NCBI GenBank assembly: GCA_905215645.1
Contig: CAJMQS010000015.1
Span: 1-48,779 of the forward strand
Length of the DNA stretch: 48,779 nt
Origin: an uncultured bacterium
GTDB lineage: Bacteria; Bacillota; Negativicutes; Acidaminococcales; Acidaminococcaceae
Direction of reading: 5' to 3'
Every line of letters begins with the position of its first letter. Position 1 is the first letter of the stretch. The notes under the pieces were generated by a model. That model ran no database searches and had not been told where the DNA came from. It saw nothing but the letters and a program-made list of their open reading frames with translations. The position numbers and the translations under genes were made by a program. This document shows positions 30,549 through 39,953 of this stretch, one piece after another.

Positions 30549-32939
30549 ATGGATAAGTCCAAAGCATATTTGTTGTGGTTCGAACAGCTGGAACGGAAAG
30601 ACGTGGATATTGTGGGAGGGAAATCTTCTTCTTTGGGAGAAATGACTTCCAAGACCGATGTGCCGGTTCCCTATGGCTTTGCCACCACGGCTTACGCGTA
30701 CCGCTATTTTATCAAAGCCACCGGGCTGGAAGAAAAAATGCGCAGCCTGCTGGCCAGCCTTACCGATGTGGAGGACAATGAACAGCTGAGTAGGGTGTGC
30801 GGCCAGCTGCGGGCTGCCATCATGGAACAGGAAATGCCCCAGGATCTCCAGGATGCCATCCGGAAAGCCTACGGGGAATTGGCTGCCAAGGTGGGCGAAG
30901 CTCAGCCTTATGTGGCCGTCCGCTCCAGCGCTACGGCGGAAGACCTGCCCGATGCCAGCTTTGCCGGACAGCAGGATACCTATCTGAACGTCCAGGGAGC
31001 CGACAGCGTAATCGCCAAGGTGAAGGAATGCTACGCTTCCTGCTTTACGGACCGGGCCGTGTATTACCGGGAAAAGCAGGGCTATGACCATCTGTCCCTG
31101 GCTCTTTCTGCTGTGGTCCAGATGATGGTGTTCTCCAAGGCCGCCGGGGTCATGTTCACCGTGAACGTGGCCAACGGGGACGATAAGAACATCATGATCG
31201 AAGGGGCCTGGGGCTTGGGCGAATATGTAGTGGGCGGCATCGTCACCCCGGATACCTACATCGTTTCCAAAGAAGATATGAAGATCCTCTCCGCCACCGT
31301 CAATGAACAGGATGTGATGCTGGTCCGGAAGAAGGGCGGGGATACGGAAGAAGTGCCGGTGCCGGAAGCGGACCGGAAGCGCCAGACCCTGACCAACCAG
31401 CAGATCTTGGAACTGGCCGGATATGCCAAGAAAATCGAAGCCCATTACGGCTGCTATATGGATATGGAATGGGGCATCGATGAACGGGACGGGAAGATCT
31501 GGATCCTCCAGGCTCGGCCGGAAACCGTATGGTCTCGGAGAAACAAGGAAAAGAAGGCGGAGGAAAAGATGGAAAAACAGGATGCAAAGAGTGCAAAGGT
31601 ACTGGTCAAAGGACTGCCGGCCAGCCCGGGCATGGGCTATGGCAAGGTCCATGTAATCAAGGATCCTTCCGATATCGATGAATTCAAGGATGGGGAAATC
31701 CTGGTCACGGAAATGACTGCTCCGGACTGGGTGCCGGCCATGAAAAAGGCCCAGGCCATCGTTACGGATAGCGGCGGTATGACCTGTCATGCCTCCATCG
31801 TTTCCCGGGAATTGGGCATCCCATGCATCGTCGGGACCAAGAGCCGGGGTACGGCAGCTACCAGCCTGCTCCATACCGGAGATGAGATCACCGTGGATGC
31901 TTCCAACGGAGTGGTGTTCGCCGGCAACCTGCAGGTGAAGAAAGCCGCTGCAGCTGCTGCACCTCAGACCCAAATCGTGGCCCAGGAAACCTTCCCGGTC
32001 ACTGGAACCAAGATCTACATGAACTTGGGCGATCCGGCCCTGGCGGAAAAATACAGCAGCCTGCCCTGCGATGGTATCGGCCTGATGCGGGAAGAATTCA
32101 TCTGGACTACCTACATCCATGAACATCCCCTGTACCTGATCAAATCCGGCCATCCAGAAAAGGTGGTGGATGCCCTGGCAGACGGCTTCCGTAAAGTCTG
32201 TGCTGCCATGGCTCCCCGGCCGGTGACCCTCCGGTTCAGCGATTTCAAATCCAGTGAATACCGGGACCTGAAGGGCGGAGAAGAATTCGAACCCCATGAA
32301 CCCAGTGCTCTCCTGGGCTGGAGAGGGGCTTCCCGGTATTATGATCCCAAGTACACCGCCGCTTTCCGGCTGGAAATCGCTGCGGTCCGGAAAGTACGGG
32401 AAGAATACGGGCTGAAGAATCTGAACGTGATGATCCCCTTCTGCCGCACGGTGGACGAAGCCCGGAAAGTGGTGGAGATCATGGCGGAGGAAGGACTCCA
32501 CAGAGGACCGGATTTCAAGGTATGGCTCATGGCGGAGATCCCTGCCAACATCATCTTGGCGGACCAGTTCAACCAGTTTGTGGACGGCTATTCCATCGGA
32601 TCCAATGATCTGACCATGCTGACCCTGGGCTGCGACCGGGACAATGACGTGATCTCCCATCTGTTCGATGAACGGAACCTAGCCGTGAAACGGGCCATCC
32701 GCCATCTGATCGAAGTGGCCCATAAAGATGGCAAGACGGTATCCCTCTGCGGACAGGCTGCCAGCGTGTATCCAGAGTTTGCCGCCTTCCTGGTCCAGAG
32801 CGGCATCGACAGCATGTCCGTGAACCCGGATGCCGTGAAATTCACCCGGAAGATGGTGGCCCAGGTGGAACAGCGTCTGATCTTGGACAAACTCACCGGA
32901 CGGGGCCGGAACCTCCACGAGGAAGAATTGGCCTGGTAA
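30549..32939 (+). CDS. ppsA: Phosphoenolpyruvate synthase
   Basis: Converts pyruvate, ATP and water to PEP, AMP and phosphate for gluconeogenesis. 796 residues, normal for PpsA. Three domains: ATP-grasp N-terminus (VGGKSSSLGEM near residue 22, VAVRSSATAEDLPDASFAGQQ near 125), the swivelling phosphohistidine domain with catalytic H414 in GGMTCHASIVSRELGIPC, and the C-terminal PEP-binding TIM barrel (SIGSNDLTMLTLGCDRD; LCGQAAS with the acid-base cysteine). The water-dikinase type is favoured over PPDK by length and end motifs. The two genes that follow, ccpN and ppsR, are its transcriptional and post-translational regulators, so the three form a functional set. Confidence 0.95.
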   Translation: MDKSKAYLLWFEQLERKDVDIVGGKSSSLGEMTSKTDVPVPYGFATTAYAYRYFIKATGLEEKMRSLLASLTDVEDNEQLSRVCGQLRAAIMEQEMPQDLQDAIRKAYGELAAKVGEAQPYVAVRSSATAEDLPDASFAGQQDTYLNVQGADSVIAKVKECYASCFTDRAVYYREKQGYDHLSLALSAVVQMMVFSKAAGVMFTVNVANGDDKNIMIEGAWGLGEYVVGGIVTPDTYIVSKEDMKILSATVNEQDVMLVRKKGGDTEEVPVPEADRKRQTLTNQQILELAGYAKKIEAHYGCYMDMEWGIDERDGKIWILQARPETVWSRRNKEKKAEEKMEKQDAKSAKVLVKGLPASPGMGYGKVHVIKDPSDIDEFKDGEILVTEMTAPDWVPAMKKAQAIVTDSGGMTCHASIVSRELGIPCIVGTKSRGTAATSLLHTGDEITVDASNGVVFAGNLQVKKAAAAAAPQTQIVAQETFPVTGTKIYMNLGDPALAEKYSSLPCDGIGLMREEFIWTTYIHEHPLYLIKSGHPEKVVDALADGFRKVCAAMAPRPVTLRFSDFKSSEYRDLKGGEEFEPHEPSALLGWRGASRYYDPKYTAAFRLEIAAVRKVREEYGLKNLNVMIPFCRTVDEARKVVEIMAEEGLHRGPDFKVWLMAEIPANIILADQFNQFVDGYSIGSNDLTMLTLGCDRDNDVISHLFDERNLAVKRAIRHLIEVAHKDGKTVSLCGQAASVYPEFAAFLVQSGIDSMSVNPDAVKFTRKMVAQVEQRLILDKLTGRGRNLHEEELAW

Positions 32940-32966
32940 AAGGGCCTTTATCTGTAACTGATGACA

Positions 32967-32995
32967 GGGGTGCTGCATGTGCGGCACCCCTTCTT
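32967..32995 (+). terminator. Weak terminator after ppsA
   Basis: GGGGTGC (32967-32973) pairs with GCACCCC (32984-32990), followed only by TTCTT. It may let some transcription continue into ccpN. Confidence 0.55.
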
Positions 32996-33022
32996 GCACC
33001 CGAACGTTTTTTCTTCTATAAT
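32994..33022 (+). promoter_or_regulatory. ccpN promoter
   Basis: TTGCAC (32994-32999) and TATAAT (33017-33022) are 17 bases apart, about 27 bp before the ccpN start. Confidence 0.75.
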
Positions 33023-33048
33023 GAAGCCATGAATCCATTGGAAGGGAG

Positions 33049-33714
33049 ATGAGTCCCATTCCTCTCAGCGAGAGACAAAAAAAGATTGCGGAAATCGTCC
33101 GACAGGCGGGGCCTGTGGCAGGGGAAGCCATTGCCCGGGAACTGGGGCTCAGCCGGGCTGCCCTGCGTTCGGACCTGGCCATCCTGACCATGAGCGGGAT
33201 CCTGGATGCCCGTCCCCGGGTTGGGTATTATTACACGGGGAAAAATACCCTGGGGCTTTTGCAGGAAGAACTGTCCTCCATTACCGTGGAAGACATCAAG
33301 TCCGTGCCCATTGTGGTGGGCAGTGACAAAAGCGCTTATGATGCAGCCATCACCATGTTCTTGGAAGATGTGGGGACGGTGTTTGTAGTGGAAGGGCCGG
33401 AAGGGCTGCTCCACGGGATCGTTTCCCGGAAGGACCTGCTGAAAGCGGCCCTCAATCCCGGGTCCGATCTCCACAAACTGCCCATTGCCATGGTGATGAC
33501 GCCGCTGAGCAAAATCGTCACGGCCAGCCCGGAAGAACCGGCTGCCTCAGCTGCCCGGCGGCTGGTGGATCACGAAATCGACTGCCTGCCGGTGGTGCGG
33601 CCCCTGGATGAGGAACACAGGCGGCTCCAGCTGGTGGGCCGGGTGACCAAGACCAATTTTACCCGGCTCCTGGTAGAATTGGCGGAAGGAAAAGGAGGGA
33701 GTTATCATAGCTAA
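33049..33714 (+). CDS. ccpN: CcpN-type transcriptional repressor (HTH + two CBS domains)
   Basis: Regulator of central carbon flow; in Bacillus CcpN (YqzB) represses gluconeogenic genes. 221 residues: an N-terminal winged helix-turn-helix (LSERQKKIAEIVRQAGPVAGEAIARELGLSRAALRSDLAIL), then two CBS domains (about 75-135 and 140-205) likely to bind adenine nucleotides. The only ATG in frame (33049) directly abuts its GGGAG site, so translation may be inefficient. It sits between ppsA and ppsR, the usual CcpN-PpsR pairing. Its last codons overlap the proposed start of ppsR. Confidence 0.92.
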   Translation: MSPIPLSERQKKIAEIVRQAGPVAGEAIARELGLSRAALRSDLAILTMSGILDARPRVGYYYTGKNTLGLLQEELSSITVEDIKSVPIVVGSDKSAYDAAITMFLEDVGTVFVVEGPEGLLHGIVSRKDLLKAALNPGSDLHKLPIAMVMTPLSKIVTASPEEPAASAARRLVDHEIDCLPVVRPLDEEHRRLQLVGRVTKTNFTRLLVELAEGKGGSYHS

Positions 33715-34528
33715 AGCACCGATCATCTATGCCATTTCAGATTCTATCGGAGAAACTTCGGAATCGGTGGTGAAAGCCACCACCAGCCAGTTTGTCCAGG
33801 AAAAATTCGATATCATCCGGGTTCCCTATGTGAAGAGTGTGGAACAGATCGACAAGATCCTTACCGAAGCCAAGGAACAGAATGCCATTGTCTGCTACAC
33901 CATCGTTTCTCCGGAAATGCGGGAAGCGGTGGCCCAGAAAGCCATAGAACTGGACGTGGAAGTGGTGGACATCCTGGGGCCCGTGCTGAAGGCCATCGAA
34001 AAGACTTCCGGCCTGCTGCCCAAGAACCAGCCCGGTCTGATCCATGCCCTGGACCATGAGTATTTCAAACGGGTGGCGGCAGTGGAATTCGCCATCAAAT
34101 ATGATGACGGCAAGAATCCCTGGGGCCTGGCCAAAGCGGATCTGGTCATCATCGGCGTTTCCCGGACGTCCAAGACGCCGCTTTCCATGTACCTGGCCAA
34201 TAAACAGCTGAAAGTGGCCAATGTCCCCCTGGTGCCGGAGATCCCCCCGCCGGAGGAACTGTTCAAGGTGCCTTCCAGCCGGATCATCGGCCTTCTGATC
34301 GATCCCTACAAGCTCAATGAGATCCGCTGTGCCCGCTTGAAGGCCATGGGGCTCACCGATGGAGCCAACTATGCGGACATCCACCGGATCCAGGAAGAAC
34401 TGGAATACGCCCGGGCCATCATGCAGCAGCTCCACTGCATGATCATCAATGTGTCCAACCGGGCCATCGAAGAAACCGCCAGCCTGATCCTGGAATATCT
34501 GCGGAAACGCTTTGACTATGAATCCTGA
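33707..34528 (+). CDS. ppsR: PEP synthase regulatory kinase/pyrophosphorylase, AUA start
   Basis: DUF299/PRPP-family bifunctional enzyme that phosphorylates (ADP-dependent) and dephosphorylates PEP synthase or PPDK. The conserved N-terminus APIIYAISDSIGETSE begins at 33716, and the P-loop-like GVSRTSKT is at residues 150-157. No ATG, GTG or TTG exists in this frame between the stop codon TAG at 33674-33676 and the conserved motif. The first canonical candidates (GTG 33767 and 33770) would delete it. AUA at 33707 follows GGAGG with eight bases between, and the reading IAKAPIIYAISD looks like MAKAPIIYAISD with ATG changed to ATA. AUC at 33704 is the alternative. Total 273 residues, normal for the family. 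Overlaps ccpN by eight bases. Confidence 0.88.
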   Translation: MAKAPIIYAISDSIGETSESVVKATTSQFVQEKFDIIRVPYVKSVEQIDKILTEAKEQNAIVCYTIVSPEMREAVAQKAIELDVEVVDILGPVLKAIEKTSGLLPKNQPGLIHALDHEYFKRVAAVEFAIKYDDGKNPWGLAKADLVIIGVSRTSKTPLSMYLANKQLKVANVPLVPEIPPPEELFKVPSSRIIGLLIDPYKLNEIRCARLKAMGLTDGANYADIHRIQEELEYARAIMQQLHCMIINVSNRAIEETASLILEYLRKRFDYES

Positions 34529-34546
34529 AAATTGAATCTGTCAAGG

Positions 34547-34581
34547 GGAATTCCTGTAAAAGCAGGAATTCCTTCTTTTTT
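34547..34581 (+). terminator. Terminator after ppsR
   Basis: A 10-bp perfect stem (34547-34556 with 34563-34572, loop TAAAAG) is followed by a T-rich tail. Confidence 0.9.
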
Positions 34582-34625
34582 GTCGAATAGATACAGTATT
34601 GCAGGAAAGAATAAGGATGAGTTCC

Positions 34626-36434
34626 ATGGATGATATGAAAGAGAAATTTGCCAATTTCAAAGAGCAGGTGCGCCAGGCGGCGGACATCGTAAGCATCGTC
34701 TCGGAAACCGTGGACCTGAAGCGGAAGGGCAGCCGGTACTGGGGCTGCTGTCCCTTTCACGGGGAAAAGACACCTTCCTTTACGGTGGATCCGGCCCGAG
34801 GGCTGTACCACTGTTTCGGCTGCGGCGCAGGGGGAGATGTGTTTTCCTATGTAATGAAACGGGACAACCTGTCCTTTTTCGATGCCATGAAACAATTGGC
34901 AGAAAAGTACGGGATCCCAGTCCCGGAACGGGCCAAATCGGCCCAGGAAATCGCCCGGGAAAAGGAAACGAAGGAAGTCATGGCAGCCAACGATCTGGCT
35001 TCCCGTTTCTTCCATTCCTGCCTGGTGAATACCCGGTACGGGGAAAAAGGACTCAAGTATCTGGCCGGCCGGGGAATCGGAAGGGACATCATCGATTCCT
35101 TTGATCTGGGGATGGCGCCTCCGGATTTCCATACCTTATCTCAGGCCCTGGAAAAAAGAGGCGTCTCGGAAGCCGTGCTGCTCAAGGCTGGCCTGGTGAG
35201 CCAGCGGCAGCGGGGAAATGGCATTTATGACAAATTCCGGGCCAGGGTGATGATCCCCATCCGGAATCCCCGGGGCAAGGTGGTGGGCTTCACCGGAAGG
35301 ATCCTGGATAAGGATGCATCTCCGGCCAAATACATGAATACGGGAGAAACGGCCTGGTTTCACAAGGGGAATCTGCTCTTTGGCCTGGATCGGGCTTCTG
35401 CCGCCATCCGGAAACGGCAGCAGGCCCTGATCGTAGAAGGCCATATGGATGCCATCAGCCTCCATGCTGCAGGGATCGACTGGGCGGTGGCTTCCATGGG
35501 GACGGCCTTTACGGAACACCAGGCGGCTCTTTTGAAACGGCTGGCACCGGAAGTGATCTTCTGCTTCGACAGTGACCGAGCCGGCCGGGCGGCTGCCATG
35601 CGGGCCATCCCCCTAGCCCTTCGGGCCGGGCTCAAATGCCGGGTGATGCATGTGACGGACGGGAAGGATCCGGATGAATTCATCCGGAAGGAAGGCCGGG
35701 AAGCTTTTGAAGAGCTGATGCGGAACGCCCGTCCGGGGATGGATTACCAGGTGGATACGGTGCTGGGGGAATGTGACACAGAAACCCTGGGAGGCAAAGT
35801 GGAGGCCGTGGACCGGGTGCTGCCCTTCTTCCTGGACTGCCAGAGCGATGTAGAAGTGGGGGAACGGATCCGGGATCTTTCCCGCCGCCTGTCCATCGAG
35901 GAGGGGCTGATCCAGAGTGAATACCGGAAGCTGACCCATCAGGAAACGGGGAAAAAGTACAACCCGGAATGGCTGACCCAGCGGACCGTGAAAGTGTCCA
36001 GTCCTACGGAACAGGCAGAACGGCTGGTGCTCCGTGCGTTCCTCCAGGGGATACCGCCCCAGCCGGGACAGGAGGGAATCGCCCATGTGGATTCCTTTAC
36101 CACGTCGGCCCGGCAGGAAATCTTCACGGTATTCCTGCAGATGGTCCAGAACGGGACCTTCCAGGATCCCCGGGATCTCTTTTCCCGCCTGGACGGACCG
36201 GGGGCGGCAGAATTGACAGGGATCCTGAGCCTGAATGTCCAGGAGAGCACGCTGCCTTCCATCCTGACGGACTGCCTCAACCGGCTGCAGATTGCGGCCC
36301 TGGACCGGGAATATGAAAAACACAGCCAACTGGCGGAAAAGTATGAAAAAGAGGGAAATGAAAAATTTTTGCAGGAATTAGAGGAATGCCGGCGAATAAA
36401 ATTGGAGATAGGAAAATTAACAGCTCCGGTATAA
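34626..36434 (+). CDS. dnaG: DNA primase
   Basis: Makes RNA primers at the replication fork. 602 residues: N-terminal zinc-binding domain (CCPFHGEKTPSFTV then HCFGCGAGG), RNA-polymerase domain with Toprim motifs (LIVEGHMDAISLHAAG and FCFDSDRAGRAA), and a helical C-terminal region for helicase contact. I chose ATG 34626 because the conserved N-terminus starts close after it and AAGGATG is well spaced; ATG 34617 and TTG 34599 are upstream alternatives in frame. Followed 51 bp later by rpoD, the conserved macromolecular-synthesis pair. Confidence 0.96.
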   Translation: MDDMKEKFANFKEQVRQAADIVSIVSETVDLKRKGSRYWGCCPFHGEKTPSFTVDPARGLYHCFGCGAGGDVFSYVMKRDNLSFFDAMKQLAEKYGIPVPERAKSAQEIAREKETKEVMAANDLASRFFHSCLVNTRYGEKGLKYLAGRGIGRDIIDSFDLGMAPPDFHTLSQALEKRGVSEAVLLKAGLVSQRQRGNGIYDKFRARVMIPIRNPRGKVVGFTGRILDKDASPAKYMNTGETAWFHKGNLLFGLDRASAAIRKRQQALIVEGHMDAISLHAAGIDWAVASMGTAFTEHQAALLKRLAPEVIFCFDSDRAGRAAAMRAIPLALRAGLKCRVMHVTDGKDPDEFIRKEGREAFEELMRNARPGMDYQVDTVLGECDTETLGGKVEAVDRVLPFFLDCQSDVEVGERIRDLSRRLSIEEGLIQSEYRKLTHQETGKKYNPEWLTQRTVKVSSPTEQAERLVLRAFLQGIPPQPGQEGIAHVDSFTTSARQEIFTVFLQMVQNGTFQDPRDLFSRLDGPGAAELTGILSLNVQESTLPSILTDCLNRLQIAALDREYEKHSQLAEKYEKEGNEKFLQELEECRRIKLEIGKLTAPV

Positions 36435-36485
36435 ATCCGGAACAGAAGGATTTTCCTCATTTGCAGGAAAGGAGGGAACGCCCCA

Positions 36486-38261
36486 ATGACTGAAAAAGAA
36501 AAGAAAGAATTGGAGCCGCAGCTGACTGCCACGGCAGCAGCAAAGAAAGGACAGAGTGAGGCCCAGCCCACGGAAGTGGAGAAAGCCAAGGCTGCTCCCA
36601 AAAAGAAAAAGGCGGCAAAAACCACGGGAAAGGCGGGTTCAGGAACGAAAAGCAAGAGTAAGGCAGGCAAGAAGGATAAGCCCAAAACCGCGGCGGAATA
36701 CTTAGCGGAATTCGAAGCGCTGGCCAAAAAGAATCACGGCGTTCTCACCTATAAAGAGATTCAGGACCGGCTGCAGAACGAAGATGCCGTCTCTGTGGAT
36801 GAGATGGATGCTATCTATTCCAAACTGGCAGAAAAGAACATTGAAGTGATCGATGACGGGTCCGAAGATGAAGAACCGGAGACCATCGATGAAGAAGAGC
36901 TGAAGGTGGATGAAACGGAACTGGCCAACCTGTCCGTTCCGGAAGGGGTCATCGTGGATGACCCGGTCCGCATGTATCTGAAGGAAATCGGCCGGGTGCC
37001 TCTTTTGGCTGGGGACGATGAAATCAAGCTGGCCAAACGGGCCGACAAAGGCAACCAGGCCAAGGCCATCCTGAAGGGGGAAAAACCGGAGGGAGAATTC
37101 GAGCCGGTGAACAAACGGCTTTCCATCGGGAAACTGCTGGAAGAGGCCAATGAACTGCTGACCAAGGAAAGCATCTGGGTGGATAACCGGAGCGTCTCCC
37201 TGACCTACCGGAAAGCCCAGGAATTGGCTGGCGACGGCCATGTGCTGGAGTTTGACCAGTATCAGAAGCTGATCAACGCCTTTACCATGGATGAAAAGAA
37301 GCGGCTCCATCGGCTGCTGCAGGAAAACAAGTATAAGATCGCCCATGTGCAGAAGAATGCTCCGGATCCAACGGGAGAAGAAGCCGAAAACAGCTGCCTA
37401 GGGACGCTGCAGGAGCTTTTTGCGGTAATCGACGAAAAAGCCAGCCACCAAAAAGTGGATGACGAGACCCGGCAGCAGATCGAAACGGAGGAGAAACGGT
37501 TCAACCGGCTGCTCCACCGGATGGAATTCTGTGGGGACAATGCCAAGAAATGCCTGTCGGAGGCCAATCTCCGGCTGGTGGTCAGCATTGCCAAACGGTA
37601 TGTGGGCCGCGGGATGCTGTTCCTGGATCTGATCCAGGAAGGGAACCTGGGGCTGATCAAAGCCGTTGAAAAGTTCGATTACAACAAAGGATTCAAATTC
37701 AGTACGTACGCCACCTGGTGGATCCGGCAGGCCATTACCCGTGCCATCGCCGACCAGGCCCGGACCATCCGGATCCCGGTGCATATGGTGGAAACCATCA
37801 ATAAACTGGTGCGGGTATCCCGGCAGCTGCTCCAGGAGCTGGGACGGGAACCGACACCGGAAGAAATCGCCAAGGAAATGGATGTGCCTGTGGAACGGGT
37901 CCGGGAAATCCAGAAGATCGCCCAGGAACCGGTTTCCCTGGAAACTCCTATCGGAGAAGAGGAAGATTCCCATTTGGGAGACTTCATCGAGGATCAGGAA
38001 GCCCCTTCACCGGCAGATGCTGCTTCCTACACCCTGCTCCAGGAACAGCTGGGCAAGGTGCTCCAGGAGCATCTCAGCGCCCGGGAACGCCGGGTGCTGG
38101 AACTGCGGTTCGGCCTGCTGGACGGCCGTACCCGGACCCTGGAAGAAGTGGGCCAGTACTTCGGCGTGACCCGTGAACGGATCCGGCAGATCGAGGCCAA
38201 AGCCCTGCGGAAACTCCGGAGCCCCAAACGGAGCAAACCCCTGAAGGAATTCTTGGAATAA
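36486..38261 (+). CDS. rpoD: Primary sigma factor RpoD (SigA)
   Basis: Housekeeping sigma factor, 591 residues. The first 75 are Lys/Ala-rich and low-complexity, followed by region 1.1 (GVLTYKEIQDRL), region 1.2 (DPVRMYLKEIGRVPLL), a non-conserved insert of about 140 residues, region 2 (NLRLVVSIAKRYVGRGMLFLDLIQEGNLGLIKAVEKFDYNKGFKFSTYATWWIRQ), region 3 and region 4 (RERRVLELRFGLL, then the helix-turn-helix VGQYFGVTRERIRQIEAKALRKL). All core regions are intact. The insert and charged N-terminus make it longer than Bacillus SigA. Strong GGAGGG site before ATG 36486. Confidence 0.97.
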   Translation: MTEKEKKELEPQLTATAAAKKGQSEAQPTEVEKAKAAPKKKKAAKTTGKAGSGTKSKSKAGKKDKPKTAAEYLAEFEALAKKNHGVLTYKEIQDRLQNEDAVSVDEMDAIYSKLAEKNIEVIDDGSEDEEPETIDEEELKVDETELANLSVPEGVIVDDPVRMYLKEIGRVPLLAGDDEIKLAKRADKGNQAKAILKGEKPEGEFEPVNKRLSIGKLLEEANELLTKESIWVDNRSVSLTYRKAQELAGDGHVLEFDQYQKLINAFTMDEKKRLHRLLQENKYKIAHVQKNAPDPTGEEAENSCLGTLQELFAVIDEKASHQKVDDETRQQIETEEKRFNRLLHRMEFCGDNAKKCLSEANLRLVVSIAKRYVGRGMLFLDLIQEGNLGLIKAVEKFDYNKGFKFSTYATWWIRQAITRAIADQARTIRIPVHMVETINKLVRVSRQLLQELGREPTPEEIAKEMDVPVERVREIQKIAQEPVSLETPIGEEEDSHLGDFIEDQEAPSPADAASYTLLQEQLGKVLQEHLSARERRVLELRFGLLDGRTRTLEEVGQYFGVTRERIRQIEAKALRKLRSPKRSKPLKEFLE

Positions 38262-38280
38262 AAGGATATTATCCAATACA

Positions 38281-38319
38281 AAAAGGCTGCTGTATATCAT
38301 GTACAGCAGCCTTTTTCCA
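38281..38319 (+). terminator. Terminator after rpoD
   Basis: A 14-bp perfect stem (38281-38294 with 38302-38315) around a 7-nt loop, flanked by A and T runs. Confidence 0.92.
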
Positions 38320-38344
38320 TGTATTTACAAAAAACGTCTTAATA

Positions 38345-38406
38345 ATCAGATTTTCTTAGAAAATGTTTCTGATCATATTTACAAAATCTTATAAGAAGCC
38401 TATACT
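38345..38406 (+). promoter_or_regulatory. Promoter and upstream palindrome of the SLC13-trpEG unit
   Basis: TTTACA (38378-38383) and TATACT (38401-38406) are 17 bases apart. Just upstream, ATCAGA (38345-38350) and TCTGAT (38368-38373) form an inverted repeat that could bind an activator touching the -35 region. Confidence 0.65.
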
Positions 38407-38471
38407 TTGCTTATATTCTATACTTTTCCCGCCACAATAGGTAGCAAGGTAGTTTATAGGAGGTGTTGATA

Positions 38472-39935
38472 TTGGATGGGAAAAATAGCAAACGGGCAGG
38501 CGTGATTCTCCTGTCACTGATCTTGATCTTTTTGGGGCGTTTCTTTCCCCGACCGGCAGGCATGCCGGCTTCTGCCATGCAGGTATTCCTGCTGTTCATC
38601 GGGACGCTGATCCTTTGGCTGAAAATCGGGGTCCACTGGCCCAGCGCCCTGTGCCTGGGAGCCCTGGCCTTCATCCCGGAGCTGAATTTCAGCAAGATCT
38701 TGGCCGGTTCCGTAGGGTCCCAGATCGTTACGTTCCTGATCTTTACCTTCATGTGTTCCTACACCCTGGCCAGGACCCCTTTCATGAAGCGGGTGGCAGT
38801 CTGGTTCATCACCCGGAAACTGGCCCGGCGCAGCCCCTGGTGGTTCTGCACTTTTTATTTCATGTCCATGATGGTGGCGGCCTGGATCATGTCTCCTACG
38901 GTCCTGTTCGTGACGTATATCGCCATCAGTGAAGAAATCTTTGCCATGCTCCATCTGGAAAAGGGCAGCCGGCTGGCCTCCATGATCATGGTGGGACAGA
39001 CCATGGCCTGCTGCCTGGGGTCCGGCATGACTCCCATTGCCCATGATGGGCCCATCCTGGGGCTGGGACTGTATGAAGCGGCCACCGGCCAGAATATCAG
39101 TTATACCAGTTATATGGGAGCCTGCATGCCGGTGGGAATCTTGGTATTCATCCTGATGATGGTCCTGTTCCGATTCCTGCTGAAACCGAATATGAGCCCC
39201 TTGGCCGATCTGGATATCAATAAGCTGACCGCAGGCATGCCGCCGGTGGGGCGGAAGGAATCCATCGTCTGCGGCGTGTTCCTGTGCGTAGTGGCCCTGT
39301 GGGTGCTGCCCAGCCTGACCATGTCTTTCCTGCCAGGGATCTCCAAATGGATCAGCAGCTTTGGCATTACCATGCCGCCCCTTCTGGGGACCATCATCCT
39401 GTGCATCCTCACTGATGAAGAAGGCAAGCCCCTGATGGATTATTCCGATGCCCTGGCCCATGGGGTATCCTGGGTCTGTGTCATCATGTCGGCGGCGGTG
39501 CTGGCTCTTTCCAGCGCCCTTTCCAACAGCCAGATCGGCTTTACCACCTACATCGGGGCTGCGGTGAAGCCCCTCATCGCAGGAGTGTCGCCCCTGGTCT
39601 GCGTATTCTTCCTGATTCTCCTGTGTGCCCTGATGACCAATATCTGTTCGAACCTGGTTCCCATCACCCTGGTGCTGTCCATCGGGCTGCCTCTTTTTGT
39701 GGCTTCGGGAGGCACCATGAACGGTGCTGCGCTGGCGGCTCTTGTGAGCTATGCCGGGGCCTTTGCCGTTGCGACGCCTTCGGCCCAGCCCCTGGTGGCC
39801 ATTGGAATCGGACAGGGTTTTGTGCGGCAGGATATGCTCCTGAAATACGGCTATCTGGTGGTCGTCCTTTCGGCCATCCTGGCAGCAGCCATCGGGTATC
39901 CTCTGGCTTCCGCCTTTATGGCAGGCATGGTGTAA
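38472..39935 (+). CDS. SLC13/DASS-type anion permease
   Basis: Inner-membrane carrier of about 487 residues with roughly 11-12 hydrophobic segments, related to the divalent-anion:sodium symporter family. SGMTPIAHDGPILGLGLYEA and the late TNICSNLVPITLVLSIGLP occupy the places of the two Na/substrate loops; the first lacks the usual SNT motif, so the substrate may differ from common dicarboxylates. No ATG is available; TTG 38472 is eight bases after GGAGG and is my choice, while GTG 38463 overlaps that site. Only 18 bp separate it from the trpE-like gene, so the two are co-transcribed, an unusual partnership. Confidence 0.85.
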   Translation: MDGKNSKRAGVILLSLILIFLGRFFPRPAGMPASAMQVFLLFIGTLILWLKIGVHWPSALCLGALAFIPELNFSKILAGSVGSQIVTFLIFTFMCSYTLARTPFMKRVAVWFITRKLARRSPWWFCTFYFMSMMVAAWIMSPTVLFVTYIAISEEIFAMLHLEKGSRLASMIMVGQTMACCLGSGMTPIAHDGPILGLGLYEAATGQNISYTSYMGACMPVGILVFILMMVLFRFLLKPNMSPLADLDINKLTAGMPPVGRKESIVCGVFLCVVALWVLPSLTMSFLPGISKWISSFGITMPPLLGTIILCILTDEEGKPLMDYSDALAHGVSWVCVIMSAAVLALSSALSNSQIGFTTYIGAAVKPLIAGVSPLVCVFFLILLCALMTNICSNLVPITLVLSIGLPLFVASGGTMNGAALAALVSYAGAFAVATPSAQPLVAIGIGQGFVRQDMLLKYGYLVVVLSAILAAAIGYPLASAFMAGMV

Positions 39936-39953
39936 GAAAGGAGAAGGAGAAAA

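Noticed and set aside
30504..32660. 718-codon minus-strand open frame opposite ppsA
   Set aside because: Shadow of ppsA, whose motifs are complete; no recognisable protein on the minus strand. The same holds for the long frames opposite the SLC13 gene (38514-40493) and glyS (43861-45996).
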